Source of the DNA: Azospirillum fermentarium
Lineage (GTDB): Bacteria > Pseudomonadota > Alphaproteobacteria > Azospirillales > Azospirillaceae
Direction of reading: 5' to 3'
DNA: 64,000 nucleotides
NCBI RefSeq assembly: GCF_025961205.1
Contig: NZ_JAOQNH010000002.1
Location: 27,501-91,500, forward strand
The notes under the pieces are model-generated. The model did not search any database and was not told the DNA's origin. It saw nothing but the letters and a program-made list of their open reading frames with translations. The translations under genes were made by a program, and so were the position numbers. Position 1 is the stretch's first letter. The number at the start of each line of letters is the position of its first letter. Positions 19,412 through 27,815 of this stretch are shown here, in pieces.

Positions 19412-20083
19412 ATGCTGATCGAAACCTTTGCCGATCTTATTTGTCCCTGGTGCTACATCGGTTCGCACCGGCTGGACCGGGCCATGGCCCAGCGCCCGCA
19501 CCTGACGGCGGCGGCGCGGATCCAGACACGGTGGCAGCCGTTCCAGCTCAACCCCGACCTGCCCCGCGGGGGCGTGGACCGCGGGGCCTATCTGGTCACC
19601 AAGTTCGGCGGCGCCGAACGGGCGCGGCAGGTTCATGCGGTGGTGGAGGAAACCGCCGCCCGCGACGGGCTGCCCCTGGCGCTCGACCGCATCCGGCGCA
19701 TCCCCAACACCTTCGACGCCCACCGTCTGGTTCTGATCGCCGCGCGCACGGGCCACCAGGACGCCATGGTCCGCGCCCTGTTCCACGCCTATTTCGCCGA
19801 GGGGCTGGACATCGGCGACCGTGACACCCTGGCCGCCACCGCCGCCGCCGTCGGGCTGGACGGGGCGGAGGCGGGCACGCTGCTGGCCGGCGACGCCGAA
19901 GCGGCGGGCGTCCACGCCGCCGACCGCATGGCCCGGCAACTGGGGCTGCAGGCCGTCCCCTGCTACGTCTTCAACCACCGCTATGCCCTGTCGGGGGCGC
20001 AAGAACCGTCGAGCTTCCTGCCGCTTCTCGATCTGGCGGTGGAAGAGGGTCAGGATGTGACGCTGGCCGCCGCCGCCGGCTGA
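19412..20083 (+). CDS. DsbA-family oxidoreductase (FrnE-like)
   Basis: A 223-residue thioredoxin-fold protein of the DsbA/FrnE/2-hydroxychromene isomerase group. The active-site motif CPWC is at residues 11-14. An all-alpha insertion follows and the cis-Pro region VPCYVF near residue 185 completes the fold. There is no signal peptide, so it acts in the cytoplasm, as FrnE-type proteins do in thiol redox or oxidative-stress responses. The substrate cannot be predicted. It converges with the GGDEF gene with a 16-base gap. Confidence 0.9.
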   Translation: MLIETFADLICPWCYIGSHRLDRAMAQRPHLTAAARIQTRWQPFQLNPDLPRGGVDRGAYLVTKFGGAERARQVHAVVEETAARDGLPLALDRIRRIPNTFDAHRLVLIAARTGHQDAMVRALFHAYFAEGLDIGDRDTLAATAAAVGLDGAEAGTLLAGDAEAAGVHAADRMARQLGLQAVPCYVFNHRYALSGAQEPSSFLPLLDLAVEEGQDVTLAAAAG

Positions 20084-20099
20084 GAGCGCGCCGCCGGGA

Positions 20100-21791
20100 T
20101 CACGCCTCCTCCCGGATCCGGGTGGGGGCGGCATCATATCCGTCCTCATGGGTGACCGCACGGTTGCGCCCGGCCCGCTTGGCGGCATAGAGCGCGGAGT
20201 CGGCGCGGTCCAGCACCGTCTGCACCGCCGCCCCCCTGTCCGACCCCGTCTCCGCCGGCCCGACGGCCACGCCGATGCTGCAGCCCACCCGCACCACCTG
20301 CCCCTGGATCACCAGCGGCTCGTTGACGGTGGCGATCAGGCGGGCGGTGATGGCGCCCAGCGGGGGCAGCGGCTCCCCGGTGCCATGGCTGTTCAGGATG
20401 ACCACGAATTCGTCGCCGCCCAGCCGGGCCACCACATCCTCGGCCCGCAAGGCCGCCGCCAGCCGGGCCGCCACCTGCCGCAGCACCGCATCGCCCGCCG
20501 GATGCCCCAGCGTGTCGTTGACCGGCTTGAACCCGTCGAGATCCAGATAGAGCACGGCATAGGGCTGCCCGCCGGTGCGGGTGGCCAGCCCTTCCACATA
20601 CTGGTCGAAGAAACGGCGGTTGGGCAGGCCGGTCAGGCGGTCCTGATACGCCATGTCCTCCATCCGCGCCAGCGCGTGGCGGGTGTCGGTCAGGGTGGCC
20701 ACCATGCCGCGCAGCGCGCGGGACATCTCGGTCAATTCCCACGCCCCGCGCACCTCGGGGATTTCAACCCCCGGCTCGCCGCGGCGCAGGCGGGCCGCCG
20801 CCCCGGCGATGGCGCGCACCGGACGGACGATCCGCCCCGCCGCCGCCCACGCCAGCACGCTGAACAGAAGCGCGCCGCCGGCCCCCCATCCCAGGATTTC
20901 CCAGCGCAACGCCCGTGCCCCGGCAAAGGCCACGTCCACCGGCTGGCGGGCCAGCACGGTCCAGCCCAGGCCGGGATAACCGCCGTGGCCGGGGCTGGCG
21001 GCATAGCCGGTCAGATAGTCGCGCCCGTCCCCCCACCGCTCCACCGTCCATCCGGCCAGACCGCCGCGCGCCCGTTCCGCACGGGCCAGATCCACGCTGG
21101 TCAACGCGGCCGCCGTCCCCAGCGTGCTGTCAGGCCCCAGCAGCACCACCCCGTCGGCACCGATGATGAACAGGTCCACCCCTTGCCGCTGCCTCATGGG
21201 GGCCAGAAGGATGTCGCGCACCTCCCGCGCCCAGGCCCAGGAGAAATGGGTGGCCAGCACGCCCACGGTTTCCCCGCTTTCATCCTTCAGCGGGGTGGAG
21301 ACATCGACGAACTTCATCGCCTCGCCCGTGGGGTTGGGCAGCAGGCGGGCCAGCAGCACCGCATCATGCACATCGCCGACGAAATGACCCCGGATGCCGT
21401 TCTGGAACACCGGCCGGCCGGACAGGTCCGCCCCCAGCAGCACCCCGCCGCTGGACGCCATCACCCGCCCCTGACGGTCGGTCACCCCCACCCAGGCCAG
21501 GGTGTGGTCGGTGGCCTTCAGTTCGTTCACCACCGTCTGGGCCACCGCCCAATCGCGCATGGCGCTGACACGGGCCAGCACCGACACATGATTGGAGCGT
21601 GCCCACATGTCGGTGTCGAGCCGCTCGGCCATCTGAAAGGCCGCTTCCTTCAGCGAACGCCCGATCTCTTCCTGCAACTGTCGTTCGGACCGCGCGCCGG
21701 TGACCAGGCCGACGATGCCGGCAAACACGAGAATCAGGGCCGCACTGGTCAACGTGACGATCCCCTGCAATCCCGTCCGGCCCAACTCCAT
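20100..21791 (-). CDS. Membrane diguanylate cyclase with double Cache sensor
   Basis: A 563-residue protein that should make c-di-GMP in response to a periplasmic signal. A first membrane helix (about 10-32) is followed by a double-Cache domain (about 40-300), a second helix near 305-328, a HAMP-like linker and a GGDEF domain (about 385-555). The active site reads LGGDEF and the upstream RAED forms the product-inhibition I-site at the usual spacing, so the enzyme should be active and feedback-inhibited. The ATG at 21789-21791 is preferred over the TTG six codons upstream because GGAGAGGG precedes it. Confidence 0.93.
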   Translation of the reverse strand: MELGRTGLQGIVTLTSAALILVFAGIVGLVTGARSERQLQEEIGRSLKEAAFQMAERLDTDMWARSNHVSVLARVSAMRDWAVAQTVVNELKATDHTLAWVGVTDRQGRVMASSGGVLLGADLSGRPVFQNGIRGHFVGDVHDAVLLARLLPNPTGEAMKFVDVSTPLKDESGETVGVLATHFSWAWAREVRDILLAPMRQRQGVDLFIIGADGVVLLGPDSTLGTAAALTSVDLARAERARGGLAGWTVERWGDGRDYLTGYAASPGHGGYPGLGWTVLARQPVDVAFAGARALRWEILGWGAGGALLFSVLAWAAAGRIVRPVRAIAGAAARLRRGEPGVEIPEVRGAWELTEMSRALRGMVATLTDTRHALARMEDMAYQDRLTGLPNRRFFDQYVEGLATRTGGQPYAVLYLDLDGFKPVNDTLGHPAGDAVLRQVAARLAAALRAEDVVARLGGDEFVVILNSHGTGEPLPPLGAITARLIATVNEPLVIQGQVVRVGCSIGVAVGPAETGSDRGAAVQTVLDRADSALYAAKRAGRNRAVTHEDGYDAAPTRIREEA

Positions 21792-21919
21792 AGCCACCGC
21801 CCTCTCCAAACCGACCCGCCCCAGAACATTTGCCGATAATTTTCTACGTCAAGCTCGCGGGCGTATGCACCCCCGGCTATCCCTTAGGCCGTATATGCCG
21901 CTTTTTTAGGCAAACCAAC

Positions 21920-22045
21920 TTATACACAAGCGGAACCCCGGCAGGGCCGGGGCGGGAACGATTCCATTCTCGATTTATGCACGGAGCTATCCACGAAAAC
22001 TGTGGAGAACACACCGGCCCATCCGGTTATCCACAGTTATTCACA
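21920..22045. promoter_or_regulatory. DnaA-box cluster in an AT-richer gap
   Basis: Three sites fit TTATNCACA exactly: 21920-21928 (TTATACACA), 22027-22035 (TTATCCACA) and 22037-22045 (TTATTCACA). Two more have one mismatch: 21975-21983 (TTATGCACG) and the minus-strand TTCTCCACA at 22000-22008. A weaker CTATCCACG lies at 21987. All sit in the 332-base gap between the GGDEF gene and the small ORF at 22124. The density resembles oriC, a DnaA-titration site or a DnaA-regulated promoter. I see no strongly AT-rich unwinding element. Confidence 0.6.
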
Positions 22046-22123
22046 TTGTATGATCCCCAGGAAACTTCAGTCGTTCCAAGCATTTCCCTTGCTGCCGGGC
22101 CGAGGTGAGGAATACTCAGAAGC

Positions 22124-22402
22124 ATGAACCGCAGACGATACCGGAGGGCAGACCGCATGAGCACCGCCCGTCAACGCCCGAGAAAGGCAACGATTTCGTT
22201 GAGAATTGACAACGGAATCAAGGCGGCTGCGCGCAATTATGCCCGTCAGCGCCATGTTCCTTTGTCCTCTGTCGTGCGCGAGCTTTTGATTCGCTACGTT
22301 GCCGACTGTGCGCGGGAAAATGAACAGGCTTATCCCGACCTGTTCGGCCAGCCGCCGTCGCAATACGATGTTCCGCCGGGCGGGGCAAAAGGCCCCCGCT
22401 GA
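22124..22402 (+). CDS. Small putative ribbon-helix-helix protein
   Basis: A 92-residue basic protein. The stretch KATISLRIDNGIKAAARNYA followed by a second helix (SSVVRELLIRYVAD) has the strand-helix-helix look of a ribbon-helix-helix DNA-binding domain, as in Arc/MetJ-type repressors and antitoxins. This is by pattern only. The start may be ATG 22124 or ATG 22157, and both keep the motif. No toxin-like partner is adjacent, since the next gene is gpmA on the other strand. Its position directly after the DnaA-box cluster is notable. Confidence 0.6.
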   Translation: MNRRRYRRADRMSTARQRPRKATISLRIDNGIKAAARNYARQRHVPLSSVVRELLIRYVADCARENEQAYPDLFGQPPSQYDVPPGGAKGPR

Positions 22403-22456
22403 ACGGCGGCGTGGGTGTGCCGCGCCCGGCACCCCGCACGCCTCCTTCCCCACACC

Positions 22457-23197
22457 TTATTCATAGGTCTCCGGCCCGCCCCATCCGGCGGGCCGCACGC
22501 CGTCCGGCTCCAGAAAGAACCGGCGCAAGGGGGTCAGGTCCGTCCCCAGTTCATAGACCAGCGGCGTGCCGGTGGGGATTTCCACATCGGGAATGATGGA
22601 ATCGGGCACACCGTCCAGATGCTTGACCAGCCCGCGCAGGCTGTTGCCGTGGGCCACCACCAGCACCCGCGCCCCCAGCCGCAGGGCCGGGACGATCCCC
22701 TCGGTCCAATAGGGCAGCACCCGGTCCACGGTGTCCTTCAGGCTTTCACCCCGCGGCAGCGATTCGCGGGCCAGCCCGGCGTAACGCCGGTCGTGACAGG
22801 CCGAACGGGGATCGTCCGGGTCGATGGCCGGCGGCGGCACGTCCCAGCTCCGCCGCCACAGCCGCACCTGTTCCGCCCCGTGACGGGCCGCCGTCTCCTC
22901 CTTGTTCAGCCCCTGAAGCGCGCCATAGTGCCGCTCGTTCAGCCGCCAATGCTTGTGCACCGGCAGCCACATACGGTCCAATTGGTCGAGCACAACGTCC
23001 AGTGACCGTATGGCCCGCCGCAGCACCGAGGTATAGGCCACATCCACATCCATCCCCGCCGCCGCCATGCGGGCCGCGGCGCCCTGGATTTCGGCCTCGC
23101 CCTCGGGCGTCAGATCCACATCGGTCCAGCCGGTGAACAAGCCGCGGCGATTCCACACGCTTTCCCCGTGACGGAGCAAAGTCAGGCGCAGCACCAT
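22457..23197 (-). CDS. gpmA: 2,3-bisphosphoglycerate-dependent phosphoglycerate mutase
   Basis: Glycolytic enzyme interconverting 3- and 2-phosphoglycerate. The 246 residues carry the phosphohistidine motif LLRHGES near residue 8, the block [14 protein letters not shown] and the second catalytic His in AHGNSLRG near residue 183, all standard for dPGM. The ATG at 23195-23197 has GGAGG three bases before it, rather close; a longer frame to 23254 is unlikely. Convergent with the small ORF ending at 22402. Confidence 0.95.
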   Translation of the reverse strand: MVLRLTLLRHGESVWNRRGLFTGWTDVDLTPEGEAEIQGAAARMAAAGMDVDVAYTSVLRRAIRSLDVVLDQLDRMWLPVHKHWRLNERHYGALQGLNKEETAARHGAEQVRLWRRSWDVPPPAIDPDDPRSACHDRRYAGLARESLPRGESLKDTVDRVLPYWTEGIVPALRLGARVLVVAHGNSLRGLVKHLDGVPDSIIPDVEIPTGTPLVYELGTDLTPLRRFFLEPDGVRPAGWGGPETYE

Positions 23198-23529
23198 GAT
23201 CCTCCACGCCCCTGCAAAAGCCGGGGCTTTCCATGAAATTATGTGAAAGATCAACGTTCTAGCCGAATCGTATGTTCCGGCCTGCCCCCTTTTTGTTTGC
23301 CCTGCGAAAGGTAATAGGCGGGTTTATGTCAAAAGCGAAATACGGACGACATACTGCGAAAACATTAGCCCCCTAGAGTATCGCCATCGACACGGTGAGG
23401 CTTCCGAACGATCCCGCAGCCACCGGGCAAGGGACGGGAGGGAGGGGCAGAGCCGGCGTCGGTTCGCTCCGCGGCGTCTGGCCGCGGGTATACGGATCAA
23501 ATGCCATATAACTTGCGATTGAGGCAGCC
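23198..23529. other. Divergent intergenic region, gpmA and winged-helix gene
   Basis: This 332-base gap lies between divergent starts. A TATAAC hexamer at 23507-23512, 17 bases before the ATG of the winged-helix gene, could be its -10 box, but I see no convincing -35 box. No RNA gene or repeat was seen. Confidence 0.35.
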
Positions 23530-23805
23530 ATGTACCATCATGACGCACTCTCCAGGGCCGTTTCGGTGGATCGGGACATCACCTTGGAGGCTCTTCGTGT
23601 GTTCACCTACCTGAGCCGGCGTCTCTGCTTCGATGAATCCACCCCCGTGCTTCAGTCCGAACTGGCCGAAGCCCTGGGGATGCAGCGGCCCAACGTGAAC
23701 CGGGCGATCAAGCTTCTGGAGAACAAGCAGATCCTGCTGCGTGACTCCAAGCTTGGCCGGGCGATCACGTTCCGCCTGAATCCGGAGCTTGGCGGCCGGG
23801 CCTGA
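23530..23805 (+). CDS. Small winged-helix DNA-binding protein
   Basis: A 91-residue protein whose residues 15-85 read as a winged helix. An N-terminal helix is followed by a helix-turn-helix (SELAEALGMQRPNVNRAIKL) and a wing ending TFRLNPE. The pattern resembles RepL-type plasmid replication proteins and MarR-like regulators; which is closer cannot be decided by eye. GAGG lies about 5 bases before the ATG. It is followed 12 bases later by another small gene on the same strand, so the pair probably forms one unit. Confidence 0.7.
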   Translation: MYHHDALSRAVSVDRDITLEALRVFTYLSRRLCFDESTPVLQSELAEALGMQRPNVNRAIKLLENKQILLRDSKLGRAITFRLNPELGGRA

Positions 23806-23817
23806 TTGGCCTGACGG

Positions 23818-24168
23818 ATGATTTTCGAGACTCGCGAACTGGTCTTTACACCCACCGCCCTCAAGAAAGCGTTCGAATGGTACGCCACCATTCCGAACCA
23901 ATCCGATCTTCCCCACGGCATCATCACCCAGGTGATCCCGCGGCAGGGGGGCGGGGTGACGGTCCTGATCCAGCAGAGCGGCGCCTCGAAACTGCGGGAA
24001 GTGGCGTTCAACGCCAGCAAGACCTTGGGGGCGCTGCTGTATTTCTGTCGGAAGCAGCGCATCCCGGTTCCCCGCGACGCCGAAAAGGACATCATTGCCG
24101 ACGGCGAAACCATCCTGATCCACATCCACGCCAAGACCAAGGTCACGTCGCCCAGCAATCACGGGTGA
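23818..24168 (+). CDS. Unknown protein paired with the winged-helix gene (116 aa)
   Basis: A soluble 116-residue protein with alternating strand-like and helix-like stretches, no signal peptide and no known motif. It starts 12 bases after the winged-helix gene and is likely translated from the same message. It converges with the GH10 gene with a 9-base gap. I cannot assign a function; the context suggests a partner or effector of the small regulator. Confidence 0.65.
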   Translation: MIFETRELVFTPTALKKAFEWYATIPNQSDLPHGIITQVIPRQGGGVTVLIQQSGASKLREVAFNASKTLGALLYFCRKQRIPVPRDAEKDIIADGETILIHIHAKTKVTSPSNHG

Positions 24169-24177
24169 TGACCGCCG

Positions 24178-25371
24178 TCATGATTTGCGGCTGTTCCGCC
24201 GCGTCAGCGCCGCCAGCGCCGCGTCATACAGCGGCAGCCGGTTTCCCGCGGCGTCATAGGGTGAGGGGTGCGGCTTCAGGTCCGGGTACTGCCGGGCGAT
24301 GAAGTTCAGATCGGAGCGGAGGTGCCACCACGTCACCTCCGCCACCGTGGCGGTTGACAGGGCATCGGTCAGGAACTCGCCCGCCAGGGCCGCAAGCCGG
24401 CGGTCCTTGTCCTCCCGGGTCCAGGTGACCGGCAGGCGGGTTTCGTCCACATCCATCTCGGTGATGTGGATGGGCAGGCCCAGCCGGTCCACGGCGCGGT
24501 AGAACGTCCGCATCCCCGCCCCGTCATAAGGCTTGCCGCCGATCAGGTGGGCCTGCAGCCCCACCCCGTCCAGCGGCACCCCGCGCCGCACCGCACCCGT
24601 CAGCCAATCCAGCAGATAGGCACGCTTGCGGTGCTGCCACCCCTCGTCCAGCTCGATGCCGAACTCGTTGATGACCAGCTTGGCCCTGGGGAATTCCCGC
24701 CGCAGGTGGTGGAAGTAGGGATCAAGCCAGTCCGGCCCCCGCTCGCCACCCGCCACCCGCCACCACAGCCCGCGGCGGAAGCCCCAGCGGTCCTGCTCGT
24801 TGGGATGGCTGTCGGGGGTTTCCCAGAAGAACACCTCGTTCGCCACGTCGATACGGTAGAAGATATCGCCGTAGCGCTGTTTCACCGCCGCCACATGGCC
24901 GGTGAAGCGGTCCCACTGGTTGTCCGCCGTCAGGGTGCCGTGGGGGGAAAAGATGCGGGCACTCTCCCCCTCCACCGGGCCGTCTGCCGGCAGCTTCATG
25001 TACTCGGGCATGGATTCGGTCTGCCACAGCACGGTGTGCCACACCGGGGCCGCGCCGATGCTGCGCGCCAGTTCCACCGCACGGTCGAAGCGGCGCCAGT
25101 CGAACGTGCCGGGCCGGGGCTGCAGCACCCCCCATTTGCCGCCGTTCTCGGGCACCACCACGTCGCATTCGCGGGCCATCAGCGCGTCGAGCGCGGGGTC
25201 TTCGGGATCGGTCAGATGGTCGCGCGCCGCCCCGTGGCGGATGCCCAGCGCCCGGCAGGCGTCGCGCAGGGTGGCGGGCGCGGGAGCCGCAAGGCCCGGC
25301 AGCGGCAGGGCCGATGCGCCCAGCGCCGCCAGCAGCGCGCGGCGGGTGAAGGAGGAGCGCAGGGTCATCAT
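24178..25371 (-). CDS. Exported glycoside hydrolase family 10 (xylanase-type) enzyme
   Basis: A 397-residue GH10 enzyme that should cleave beta-1,4 links in a polysaccharide. The acid/base Glu lies in DVANE (about residue 179) and the nucleophile in ITEMD (about residue 305); both are intact. The N-terminus has a twin-arginine-type leader (TRRALLAALG), so export in folded form is plausible. It is the third gene after a WecG-type glycosyltransferase and a BY-kinase, 98 bases behind the latter, so it probably trims or releases the exopolysaccharide made by that system rather than digesting plant xylan. A strong hairpin in the 98-base gap may lower its expression. Confidence 0.88.
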   Translation of the reverse strand: MMTLRSSFTRRALLAALGASALPLPGLAAPAPATLRDACRALGIRHGAARDHLTDPEDPALDALMARECDVVVPENGGKWGVLQPRPGTFDWRRFDRAVELARSIGAAPVWHTVLWQTESMPEYMKLPADGPVEGESARIFSPHGTLTADNQWDRFTGHVAAVKQRYGDIFYRIDVANEVFFWETPDSHPNEQDRWGFRRGLWWRVAGGERGPDWLDPYFHHLRREFPRAKLVINEFGIELDEGWQHRKRAYLLDWLTGAVRRGVPLDGVGLQAHLIGGKPYDGAGMRTFYRAVDRLGLPIHITEMDVDETRLPVTWTREDKDRRLAALAGEFLTDALSTATVAEVTWWHLRSDLNFIARQYPDLKPHPSPYDAAGNRLPLYDAALAALTRRNSRKS

Positions 25372-25425
25372 CACCTCGTCCGTGTCAGAAAGGCAGCCGG
25401 GAAGGAAACGCCCGAACCATAAGAA

Positions 25426-25458
25426 GCCCCATCCCCGGTCCGGCACCGGGGATGGGGC
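25426..25458 (-). terminator. 14-bp perfect hairpin between BY-kinase and GH10 genes
   Basis: On the minus strand GCCCCATCCCCGGT pairs perfectly with ACCGGGGATGGGGC around a 5-base loop and is followed by TTCTTAT. It begins 11 bases past the BY-kinase stop. It may act as a terminator or attenuator, or stabilise the upstream message. Confidence 0.6.
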
Positions 25459-25469
25459 CGGCTGCCCCG

Positions 25470-27812
25470 TCAGGCGCGCATGCCGTAGTAATTGCGGGAG
25501 GCCAGATAGGTCTTGTACGGCCCGGCATAGCCGCGCGATGCCGCCTTCTTCAGGTCCACGTCGGTCAGCACCGCCACGAATTTCCCATGGTCGATGGGGC
25601 CGAGTTCGGCCACCGCCTGCAAATCGTTGGCGGTGGTGTGGCCCCAGCGGCTGACGAACATCACCTTGGAGGCGGCAGCGCACACCACGCGGGCATCCGA
25701 CACCGCCAGCACCGGGGCGGTGTCGAACACCACCAGATCGAAATGCGGGCTGAGGGCGGCCATCAGATCCTCGACGCACGGCACGTTGAAACGGTCCAGC
25801 GTGGTGGAGTTCAGACCCCCGGCGGGGATGACGGCAAAGGGCACGCCGTCGGGGTACTGCACCACATCATCCAGGGCGGCGGCGCCGTCGATCCAGTCGG
25901 ACAGCCCGGCCTTGCCGCCCAGGCCGAAGATCTCGTCCACGCGGGGGCGGCGGAAATCGGTGTCCACCACCACCACCCGCCGTCCGGCCTGGGACGCCAC
26001 CTGCGCCACGGTCAGGCTGAGCGCCGTCTTGCCGTCCCGCGGGCGGGCGGAGGTGACGGCGATGGCCCCCACCGGCCCGACGTCGGACAGGTGGTTGCGG
26101 TACAGCGCGCGCATGGATTCGCTGAACAGCGAGAAGGGATGGGTCTGGAACACGGTGTGAAGCTGGGTCTTGCGCCGCGCGCCCACATGATGCGGCACCA
26201 CATGCACCCCGCTGACCCCCAGATGGCGGCGCAGCGCGTCGGGCGAACGCACCCGCCGCTGCATCAGTTCCAGCGCGAACACGAAGCCGATGGCCAGGAA
26301 CACCGAGGCGGCGAAGCCCGCCATCACCAGCGCCAGGCGGAACGGCCCCGACGCCTTGTCCGGCACCTGGGCCGCCGACACCAGCTTGACGCCGCTGGCG
26401 TAGGCGCGGTTGTCCTGCTGCGCTTCCAGCTCCTCCAGCCGGCCCATCAGGCTGTCGAGCAACTGGCGCTTGGCGGTGGCTTCCGCCTCCAGCGCGCGCA
26501 GCTTCACGCCGTCGTTGGACAGGCTGGCGGCATAGGCGGATTCCGACCGCTCGATCATGGTCTTCAGCGCCGCTTCCTGAGCCACGGCGACCGAAGCGGC
26601 CTCGCGCACGCCGTTGATCTCGCGCCGGATCTCGTTCTGCAGCGCGCCGTTGGCCTGTCCCAGCCGGGCCTGAAGCTCGTTCACCCGCGGGTGCAGCGGC
26701 CCGTACTGCTTGGACACCTGCGCCAGTTCGGTCTGAAGCGTGGCGACGTTGGCGCGGAGCTGGCCCACCACCGGCGACACGATGCTGCCGCCGATGGCGT
26801 TCCAGTCGCCGGCGCGCAGGTTGCGCTCCAGCGCCTCGGCCTGGGCCACCAGACGGGCGCGGTTGGTCGAGGCTTCGGCAAGCTGCAGGCGGGTGCGTTC
26901 CAGCTCCTGCACCGCGATGGTGTTGGTGCCGGTCTGGCCGCGCAGAAGGCCGGAGGCGAAACGCTGCTGTTCGGCCTGCTGGTCCAGTTCCTGCACCTCG
27001 CGGTTCAAGGTGGCGATGCGGTCGCGCAGCACCTGCACGGCGTTGCTGGCCATCTGGTTGTCCATCTGCCGCCGGGTGTCCATGTAGTGGCGCACCACCG
27101 AATCCACCACCTGCGCCGACAGGTTGGGATCGCGGGAGGTGTAGGCGACGCGGATCACCCGCGACCGCCCGACGATGGTGGCGTCCAGTTCCTTGCGCAG
27201 ATGCTCGCGCACCGCACTCTGGCCGGTGACGGGAACGGGGGGGACGGCGGGAGGGGCGTTGACGTAATCCTCCCCCGCCTTCAGCGCGTCGGCCACCAGG
27301 GCCGGCGGGGCGTTGCCCCACAGGGCGTGGGTGGCGTCCCAGCCCCACGCCAGCAGGGTGCGGGACAGGGGCGTCTTCGCCTCGTCCCCCTCCCCCTTCC
27401 TGGGCACGAATTCGGGATTGGCGGCCAGGTTCAGGTCGGCGATGACCTGATCCAGCACCTTTTCCGATTTCAGGATTTCGACCTCCGACAGGATGGCCGC
27501 GTCCTCGGCGGGGATGGCGTTCAGTACCTGATCGGTTTCGCGCACGATGCGGACGTTGCGGTTTTCCACCAGTAGCAGGGCTTCCGAGGCATACTGGTCG
27601 GGCAGCTTCGACACCGCCACGGCGGTCAGGCCGGTGGTCAGGGCGACGATGCTGGCGATCATCCATTTGCGTCCCGCCAGCACCCGCCCGATGAACTGCA
27701 TGTCGGGGCCGGCCTGCGGCCCGTGGGTTTCGAAATCGGCCCGCGGGGGCAGGGACGAACGGTGGTGGCTGGGAACCTGATGGGACGGGGGGATGGAGGG
27801 AAGCTGTTCCAC
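25470..27812 (-). CDS. Polysaccharide co-polymerase / BY-kinase (Wzc type)
   Basis: A 780-residue inner-membrane tyrosine kinase that controls exopolysaccharide chain length and export. It has an N-terminal Wzz domain with a membrane helix near 48-68, a long coiled-coil periplasmic part with a GNVR-type segment, a second helix near 495-515 and a cytoplasmic kinase domain. Walker A reads ARPRDGKTA with Lys near 595, A' is VVVDTDFRRP and Walker B VVFDTAPV. The C-terminus has a Tyr cluster (YKTYLASRNYYG) as autophosphorylation target. The GTG start has GGGAG 8 bases upstream and lies 3 bases after the glycosyltransferase stop. Confidence 0.93.
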   Translation of the reverse strand: MEQLPSIPPSHQVPSHHRSSLPPRADFETHGPQAGPDMQFIGRVLAGRKWMIASIVALTTGLTAVAVSKLPDQYASEALLLVENRNVRIVRETDQVLNAIPAEDAAILSEVEILKSEKVLDQVIADLNLAANPEFVPRKGEGDEAKTPLSRTLLAWGWDATHALWGNAPPALVADALKAGEDYVNAPPAVPPVPVTGQSAVREHLRKELDATIVGRSRVIRVAYTSRDPNLSAQVVDSVVRHYMDTRRQMDNQMASNAVQVLRDRIATLNREVQELDQQAEQQRFASGLLRGQTGTNTIAVQELERTRLQLAEASTNRARLVAQAEALERNLRAGDWNAIGGSIVSPVVGQLRANVATLQTELAQVSKQYGPLHPRVNELQARLGQANGALQNEIRREINGVREAASVAVAQEAALKTMIERSESAYAASLSNDGVKLRALEAEATAKRQLLDSLMGRLEELEAQQDNRAYASGVKLVSAAQVPDKASGPFRLALVMAGFAASVFLAIGFVFALELMQRRVRSPDALRRHLGVSGVHVVPHHVGARRKTQLHTVFQTHPFSLFSESMRALYRNHLSDVGPVGAIAVTSARPRDGKTALSLTVAQVASQAGRRVVVVDTDFRRPRVDEIFGLGGKAGLSDWIDGAAALDDVVQYPDGVPFAVIPAGGLNSTTLDRFNVPCVEDLMAALSPHFDLVVFDTAPVLAVSDARVVCAAASKVMFVSRWGHTTANDLQAVAELGPIDHGKFVAVLTDVDLKKAASRGYAGPYKTYLASRNYYGMRA

Positions 27813-27815
27813 GGG

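Noticed and set aside
22051-22074. A fourth RpoE-type promoter (TGATCC near 22051)
   Set aside because: The downstream CGTT follows at 15 bases and lacks CGTA; it does not match the other three.
25452-27575. A 707-codon plus-strand frame opposite the BY-kinase
   Set aside because: His/Gly/Gln-rich shadow with no motif; the minus-strand kinase has all catalytic motifs.
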